Positions 6,853-11,449 of a stretch of 11,449 nucleotides of DNA are shown here, piece after piece; position 1 is the stretch's first letter, and each line of letters begins with the position of its first letter. The notes under the pieces were generated by a model. That model did no database searches, was not told the origin of the DNA, and worked only from the letters and a program-made list of their open reading frames with translations. Origin of the DNA: Gammaproteobacteria bacterium (lineage in GTDB: Bacteria; Pseudomonadota; Gammaproteobacteria; Thiohalomonadales; Thiohalomonadaceae). Both the position numbers and the translations under genes were made by a program. The DNA lies in NCBI GenBank assembly GCA_026193675.1, contig JAPHSO010000155.1, positions 1 through 11,449 on the forward strand. Reading direction: 5' to 3'.

Positions 6853-7986
6853 ATGAGCACCCTTCAACAATTAACCTTTGTCGTTATCTTTCTATCGGTA
6901 TTGGGCCTCACCAACTTCTACGTCTATCGTCGCTTCTTTCGCCAGCTGACTCCTCTGTTTCATCAGGGCGGCAGACTATTGATGCTCACCATCATGCTGG
7001 GAGAGTTGATCTTTGTGATCGATATGCGTGCAGGATTTCTTCCCGATTCACTGGCCCTCTACCTCATCACCAGCGGCTTTATCGGTTCAACCTTTATGCT
7101 GTTTGTGGTGGCGCTGATCTATGATCTAATCATCTCCACCTCCAGACGTGTCCCCTTTGATCAGGAGCGACGTCGCACTATTAAGGTGATCTTTGACATC
7201 ACCATGCTGATTGCCGCCATCGCCTACCTGTTTCGCGGTTTCAGCCAGGGCGGCAAGCCACCCATTATCAATGATGTGGTGGTACGCATTAAGGATTTTC
7301 CCTTTAACGGCTACACCATCGTACAGCTGACCGATGTCCATATTGGACGAACCCTTAAACGCGATTTTGTTGAGGATCTGGTCAGGCGTACCAACGCAAT
7401 GGCACCCAATATGGTGGTGATTACCGGTGACCTGTTCGACCTGCCGGCAGAGGCGATTAGGGATGACCTGCAGCCTCTGCAGGATCTCAACGCCCCCACC
7501 TACTTCATCACCGGCAATCACGAATACTTCCATGGTGTTGAGGCCAATCTGGAGTTGATACGCTCTCTCGGTGTGCGCCCCCTGACCAACCAGAATATTG
7601 TGCTCGGTAATGAGCATGGAAAATTTAATCTGGTCGGTATCAATGATCTGGTGGGTGAGCGAATCGGCATCATGCCCCATGATGTGGAGGCCGCCTATGA
7701 TGGGCTAGATCCAACCCGGGCGACCATCGTGCTGTCGCATCAACCTAAATCGATCTCACTGGTTGAGGGGAAACGTTGTGACCTGATGTTGAGCGGTCAC
7801 ACCCATGGGGGTCAGATCTTCCCGTTTGGGCTACTGGTTAAGCTCGATCAGCCCTATCTTGCCGGACTCTACAGCCATACCGATGAGCAACAGATTTTCG
7901 TCAGTCGTGGTACCGGTTACTGGGGACCACCGCTGCGGGTGTTGGCACCCAGCGAGATCAGCCGCATCGTCATCACCAGCGCATAA
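6853..7986 (+). CDS. Membrane-anchored calcineurin-like metallophosphoesterase
   Basis: This 377-residue protein has about four N-terminal membrane helices (roughly 5-25, 40-60, 68-93, 113-130) and a C-terminal binuclear-metal phosphoesterase domain. The metal-ligand motifs are complete and in order: TDVHIG (160-165, Asp161/His163), GDLFD (192-196, Asp193), GNHEY (221-225, Asn222/His223), SH (295-296) and GHTHGG (315-320). The arrangement resembles the YkuE/YaeI-type phosphoesterases often described as phosphatases or UDP-2,3-diacylglucosamine-type hydrolases, but no residue fixes the substrate. The ATG is 9 nt after the methyltransferase stop with only a weak upstream GGA, so it is probably the third gene of the operon. 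It converges with the outer-membrane protein gene, with only 19 nt between the stops. Confidence 0.92.
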   Translation: MSTLQQLTFVVIFLSVLGLTNFYVYRRFFRQLTPLFHQGGRLLMLTIMLGELIFVIDMRAGFLPDSLALYLITSGFIGSTFMLFVVALIYDLIISTSRRVPFDQERRRTIKVIFDITMLIAAIAYLFRGFSQGGKPPIINDVVVRIKDFPFNGYTIVQLTDVHIGRTLKRDFVEDLVRRTNAMAPNMVVITGDLFDLPAEAIRDDLQPLQDLNAPTYFITGNHEYFHGVEANLELIRSLGVRPLTNQNIVLGNEHGKFNLVGINDLVGERIGIMPHDVEAAYDGLDPTRATIVLSHQPKSISLVEGKRCDLMLSGHTHGGQIFPFGLLVKLDQPYLAGLYSHTDEQQIFVSRGTGYWGPPLRVLAPSEISRIVITSA

Positions 7987-8005
7987 AATTGCTACGTCAA
8001 TATTG

Positions 8006-9427
8006 TTAGAACGAATATTCAGCCCGTACAAAAAGCCGATCATTATCGGCGACCGCACTATAGGGTAGAGAGTCTGCCGACAGATAATCCACAACACCAA
8101 CCGTCAGTGCCAACGCATCGTTAAGCTCATATTCACCACTCACCCTGACGATGCCGCCGCTACCCAATTTCCAGTCGTTGAGTAGAACCAGTCCCATCAG
8201 GTGAAAACGATCATGATTGAAATCACGCTTGGCCGAAAGTGCCAACTGACGACTCACCTTAGCAACACCAACTCCTGACAACACAGCATCGTGGTCTCTG
8301 ATTGTCCGTTCCACCAGCTCGGCAGAGAGCGAGGTGCTGATGATACCGTTATATTCGGCACCCACTAGAAGATCTGCACGGTTGTAGCTCGGGCTGACTC
8401 CCGAATAGTGCAGGTCATCGAGCAGCGCCACTTCCCCCTTGAGTAGCCAGCTTCCTGTCACCCAGTTGGCAGCAACGCCACTCATCTTGATCCGGCTATG
8501 CTTTAACACCGGCGTCATCCCCACCATGGTCTGATAGGGATTGTCGTCGTAGAGCTGTGCATGATAGAGCGACAGATCCCAACCGGAGAAGCGGCCATTA
8601 GCGGCAAAGGCCAGCTCACTATTTGAACCGCCATCATCTGGAACAATCTCTGCAGGTTGTGCCATCGGATAGGGATAGAACTCAGAGCCTTGCGTTGGAA
8701 TTTTATTAAATCGAATCTCAGGGATCACGATCGCACTGAAGCCCCAGTCCCCCACATAATAGTCGAGTTTGGCCATGGTGAGCGGCAGACGGAGATCCTT
8801 GATATCAACCATGCCCGGTGCCCGATTGTCGATAGGATTGAGAAGGTTGGTCACCGTCAGATTATCTGACTTACCCCAGACCACAATCTGCCGACCAATG
8901 GTCAGATCAACATTCGAACTTAACTGACCCTGCAACCTCGCCTCATCGATCTCAAGCTCCGACTCTTCAGCATCAAGCAGTGTGCTGGAGTAGTGACTAC
9001 GACCATTGAGCAGGTAACCGGCATCGTAATTGATGTGTCCACTGAGATAGCCGCGCCACGTTGGACTAAAACGATAATCGAGACCCAGGTTAAGTGATGT
9101 GCGCAGATGGGAGAGTCCACGATAGTCTGCACCAGAGAGTGGTGCATCGTGTGCATAGCCGTACTCACCCTGCAGGCTGAGCGCACCGCTTAACTCCCAA
9201 TTTTTCGGTTGGGAAGAGGATGAACGCTCACCGCTTGATTCAGATGATGGTTCATCAAAACCTCCCATCAAATCATCAAGCTCACCATTTCCAGATTCGG
9301 CCGGTTGTGCCGACACCGGCTCAGCATCAAATCCCTCTAACAGTTGATCAAGACTCTCCTCCGCCCATAGCGGTGAACTCACCAAACAGCTGAGCAGTAT
9401 CGGTAGCGCTTTAATCTGTCCCTTCAC
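8006..9427 (-). CDS. DUF1302-like outer-membrane beta-barrel protein
   Basis: This 473-residue protein has a Sec signal peptide (cleavage after SPLWA, residue 22). It then has a low-complexity Ser/Glu-rich segment (about 23-76), followed by alternating amphipathic strands to the end. The C terminus is RAEYSF, a typical barrel signal ending in Phe. The stretch GRQIVVWGKSDN, LNPIDNRAPG, then DIKDLRLPLTMAKLDYY resembles the DUF1302 core. The N-terminal segment carries two copies of LDxL(L/M)xGFD (26-34 and 50-58), reported separately. The start is GTG with AAGAGG 7 nt upstream, overlapping the stop of the LolA-like gene 11 nt away. The context suggests it is the outer-membrane exit or docking component of the MMPL system. 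Cargo and pore function are not shown. Confidence 0.85.
   Translation of the reverse strand: MKGQIKALPILLSCLVSSPLWAEESLDQLLEGFDAEPVSAQPAESGNGELDDLMGGFDEPSSESSGERSSSSQPKNWELSGALSLQGEYGYAHDAPLSGADYRGLSHLRTSLNLGLDYRFSPTWRGYLSGHINYDAGYLLNGRSHYSSTLLDAEESELEIDEARLQGQLSSNVDLTIGRQIVVWGKSDNLTVTNLLNPIDNRAPGMVDIKDLRLPLTMAKLDYYVGDWGFSAIVIPEIRFNKIPTQGSEFYPYPMAQPAEIVPDDGGSNSELAFAANGRFSGWDLSLYHAQLYDDNPYQTMVGMTPVLKHSRIKMSGVAANWVTGSWLLKGEVALLDDLHYSGVSPSYNRADLLVGAEYNGIISTSLSAELVERTIRDHDAVLSGVGVAKVSRQLALSAKRDFNHDRFHLMGLVLLNDWKLGSGGIVRVSGEYELNDALALTVGVVDYLSADSLPYSAVADNDRLFVRAEYSF
9254..9352 (-). repeat. Two copies of an acidic LDxL-x-GFD peptide motif near the mature N terminus
   Basis: Residues 26-34 (LDQLLEGFD) and 50-58 (LDDLMGGFD) of the outer-membrane protein are near copies, separated by a 15-residue linker and followed by a Ser-rich stretch. 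They lie in the disordered-looking region between the signal peptide and the barrel. This arrangement suits a short linear motif bound by a periplasmic partner. The function is inferred. Confidence 0.6.
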
Positions 9428-9438
9428 GATAGAACCTC

Positions 9439-10242
9439 TTATAGACCTTTTTCGATCTGTCGAACGCTGAACATCGACTCATCCAGATCCTGATTGAAGC
9501 GGTTATTCTCCAGTAACAGTTCGGTACGGTGCAGTGTGCTCTTTCCATTTTTGGTGGTCATGGTCATCTTGAGCGCCACCCAGATGCCATCGATCTGTGC
9601 AACTTCAGGAACATCGAGATACTTCATATCTGAACTATCAGAGACCCAGCGAATACCTCGCACCACCATGAAGTTATCCTGTCGTACAAAGACCACACCC
9701 TTTTTATAACCGCTCTCATCAATCTCTTTCTGGTTTTTAGGTTTCGCCTCAATGGCCCACGCCTTGTGACCGTGCACCTCCACCTCTTTGAGAATCTTAT
9801 AGTCATACTCATCAAGATTTGGAGAGCTCATATCTGAGTAGTTAAAGTCAGAGCCCATAAAACTGCCACTCTTATCTGATGCGGCGATGCGCTTCGATTT
9901 TCTCAACGCAGGCAGATAGAGCCACTGATCATCATCACGACTGTCATCATATTCATAGGTGAGAAATGCTGTATTCTTCACATCGGATGGCGAAAGGAAG
10001 AACATCAAACGCATCTCATCCCCCCCTTTCATTTTGGTGTAACTGCGAATCGAGCGAATCCGTTTGCTACCCCGTTTATCGATAAGGGTCATGGTCATGT
10101 CGCTCACCTTATTGTCACCAGTATCCCGTGCATCGACCTGATCCATAATCTGCCGGGCCGTCAGCTCAGCCGCAAGTAGTGGCATGGAGAGAAGCGCCAG
10201 TACCGCACCGGTCAGTATCTTTTTTGATAATCTATTCATCAT
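9439..10242 (-). CDS. LolA-like outer-membrane lipoprotein-sorting family protein (PF17131 type)
   Basis: This is a periplasmic protein of about 267 residues with a signal peptide (MNRLSKKILTG, hydrophobic core, cleavage near LLAA). The mature part follows the LolA-like family closely: ARDTGDNKVSDMTMTLIDKRG, then LMFFLSPSDVKNTAFLTYEY, DDDQWLYLPALRKSKRIA, then SGSFMGSDFNYSDM, and the terminal LHRTELLLENNRFNQDLDES. LolA-fold proteins carry acyl chains in a hydrophobic half-barrel; this family commonly accompanies RND/MMPL pumps. An upstream ATG at 10254 directly abuts the pump stop, but GGGAG at 10248-10252 fits the ATG at 10242 (5 nt) or 10239 (8 nt), so the first four codons are probably leader. 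The OMP gene follows after 11 nt. I read it as the carrier between pump and barrel. Confidence 0.9.
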   Translation of the reverse strand: MMNRLSKKILTGAVLALLSMPLLAAELTARQIMDQVDARDTGDNKVSDMTMTLIDKRGSKRIRSIRSYTKMKGGDEMRLMFFLSPSDVKNTAFLTYEYDDSRDDDQWLYLPALRKSKRIAASDKSGSFMGSDFNYSDMSSPNLDEYDYKILKEVEVHGHKAWAIEAKPKNQKEIDESGYKKGVVFVRQDNFMVVRGIRWVSDSSDMKYLDVPEVAQIDGIWVALKMTMTTKNGKSTLHRTELLLENNRFNQDLDESMFSVRQIEKGL

Positions 10243-10247
10243 TCCAT

Positions 10248-10252
10248 CTCCC
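10248..10252 (-). promoter_or_regulatory. Ribosome-binding site deciding the LolA-like gene start
   Basis: GGGAG on the minus strand precedes tandem ATG codons at 10242 and 10239 by 5 and 8 nt. It overlaps the ATG at 10254, which itself has no Shine-Dalgarno sequence and abuts the transporter stop codon. Confidence 0.6.
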
Positions 10253-10254
10253 AT

Positions 10255-11449
10255 TTAGTATTCGTTGTGGCCCTTAATAAGGTTGTGTTTGTGTAGCTGA
10301 TGCAGCATCGCAGGTGCCAGAAAGAAATCTGCCAACAGCGCCATCACAATGGCCGCACCGGTTAACAATCCAAAGTTAAACAGAACCGTCAGTGTTGAGA
10401 ACATATAGAGGTAGAAGCCGCTGGCCAAAACGATGGTGGTCACCAGCATCGCTCTACCGGTTGATAGCAGGGTCTCGGTGACCGCCTTTTTCAGATCACC
10501 ATATTGATGATAGTAACGGCGATAGTTGTGCATAAAGTGAATGGTGTCATCAACCGCCAGACCAATCGCAATCGATCCGATCAACATCGTAAAGAGATCC
10601 ATCGGCAGATTAAACCAGCCCATCAGGCCGATGATAAAAATGATCGGGGTGAGATTTGGAATCATACTGAACAGGCCAATGCGAATATTTCCAAGGAGTA
10701 GAATCATCATCACAGTGATCACTCCGGCAGCTATCATATAGCCGTTAGCCATACTCTTCATCGCTAAAACAATCGTCTGTCCCAGTAGCACCACCAATCC
10801 GGTGATGGTGATTTGTGCGCCATCACCCAAAGCAGATTCAAATCGATCCTTTATCATGGAGACAAATTCCGGATAGTAAAAACTATCCCCCCAGGGCATT
10901 TTGATAATAAAGCGACTCTTCTGGAACTGGCTATCGACCATATCCTCCAGATCATCAGAACCACTATTTTCAAATAGTAAAAACTCCTGGGCAATCAACT
11001 CACGGTTTTCGGGAATCACATAGTGCTCACTCTGGTTATCATTGAGTGCCTGATTGATCTCCTTAAGCATATCGGCCAATGAGAGCGTCTTACCCACAAA
11101 TAGCTCTTTGTTGGTGATGGTCGCAACATCATCGCCCAGATCTGAGATGGTCTGCATAATCTGCGGATCATAAAGACCATTCACGCTACCGGTATCGATG
11201 ACCACCTCTGCACTACTGGCCCCTTTCATGTTGTCGTTCACAAAATTGGTGGCGACTCTTGATGGATCATCCACCGCCAGCCATTTAACCGGGTTATGTG
11301 AGAATTGAACTTTGGAGACGCCGACAAAACTGACCATGAGCACCAGCAGGCTGACAATGATCACCTTGCCGCTATGGTCAATCGAGAAGGTGGCGATCCA
11401 GGAGAGAAGCTGGTCAAGTCTGCTCACCTTTATATGAGCACCTGACTCA
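10255..11449 (-). CDS. MMPL/RND family transporter, C-terminal half (5' end outside window)
   Basis: This is an inner-membrane pump of the RND superfamily, MMPL/HpnN-like. The visible part is one RND half: a transmembrane helix (VIIVSLLVLMVSFVG), a periplasmic loop of about 170 residues, then five helices with the helix-4-type motif GLAVDDTIHFM, whose Asp pair (codons 10546-10551) is the expected proton-relay position. Full MMPL pumps of this group have two such halves in about 750-900 residues, so this is the second half. A GTG at 11427 could give a 390-residue protein, but the frame stays open to the window edge (E-S-G-A-H-I-K-V), the GTG has AAAGG with no spacing, and a half-length pump would be unusual. 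I therefore treat it as partial. The stop abuts the LolA-like gene. Confidence 0.88.
   Translation of the reverse strand, partial: ESGAHIKVSRLDQLLSWIATFSIDHSGKVIIVSLLVLMVSFVGVSKVQFSHNPVKWLAVDDPSRVATNFVNDNMKGASSAEVVIDTGSVNGLYDPQIMQTISDLGDDVATITNKELFVGKTLSLADMLKEINQALNDNQSEHYVIPENRELIAQEFLLFENSGSDDLEDMVDSQFQKSRFIIKMPWGDSFYYPEFVSMIKDRFESALGDGAQITITGLVVLLGQTIVLAMKSMANGYMIAAGVITVMMILLLGNIRIGLFSMIPNLTPIIFIIGLMGWFNLPMDLFTMLIGSIAIGLAVDDTIHFMHNYRRYYHQYGDLKKAVTETLLSTGRAMLVTTIVLASGFYLYMFSTLTVLFNFGLLTGAAIVMALLADFFLAPAMLHQLHKHNLIKGHNEY

Noticed and set aside
7467..7483. Perfect 7-bp inverted repeat (CCTGCAG, 3-nt gap, CTGCAGG) inside the phosphoesterase gene
   Set aside because: It lies within a conserved coding stretch between the GDLFD and GNHEY motifs and is explained by Leu/Gln codon choice. 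There is no regulatory context.
7126..7680. Open 184-codon reading frame on the minus strand
   Set aside because: It is antisense to the phosphoesterase, whose catalytic motifs are all in the plus-strand frame. The predicted protein has no recognisable feature and this is a codon-bias shadow.
7999..8020. AATATT repeats near the convergent stops, considered as a bidirectional terminator
   Set aside because: The potential stem is only A/T pairs, lies partly in the barrel gene's last codons, and has no T-run. Not convincing.

Overview
The window looks like chromosomal DNA from a gammaproteobacterium. The best taxonomic evidence is the endonuclease III protein, which aligns with E. coli Nth without gaps (211 residues, Lys120 and Asp138 in register), followed directly by a DUF1841 gene, plus TsaB and envelope protein types common in that class. 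Base composition is moderate, and no part stands out as foreign. I see no tRNA, rRNA, CRISPR array, insertion sequence or phage gene. There are eleven complete genes and one that runs off the right edge.

Layout. (1) Positions 41-3099, minus strand: a tight four-gene run transcribed as LysR-type regulator, small conserved protein of unknown function, AI-2E/PerM-type permease, then tsaB (tRNA t6A synthesis). A candidate promoter and a perfect 9-bp inverted repeat precede the regulator. (2) Positions 3244-4298, minus strand: nth and a DUF1841 gene, coupled by a TGATG junction. (3) Positions 4440-7986, plus strand and divergent from nth: a seven-helix GGDEF diguanylate cyclase, a Methyltransf_32-type methyltransferase overlapping it by 35 nt, and a membrane-anchored calcineurin-like phosphoesterase. 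A good sigma70-like promoter with an overlapping palindrome lies upstream. (4) Positions 8006-11449, minus strand and convergent with (3): an MMPL/RND transporter (5' end outside the window), a LolA-like periplasmic protein and a DUF1302-like outer-membrane beta-barrel protein, packed with 0-11 nt between them.

How they may work together. The last block has one part for each envelope compartment (inner-membrane RND pump, soluble lipid-carrier fold, outer-membrane barrel) and reads as a dedicated trans-envelope route for a hydrophobic cargo that the sequence does not identify. It is the best candidate here for a poorly described system. The plus-strand operon joins c-di-GMP synthesis to two enzymes of unknown substrate. 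Several database-style starts need correction: the regulator starts at 3099, nth at 4298, the LolA-like gene at 10242 or 10239, and the GTG at 11427 is probably an internal codon.
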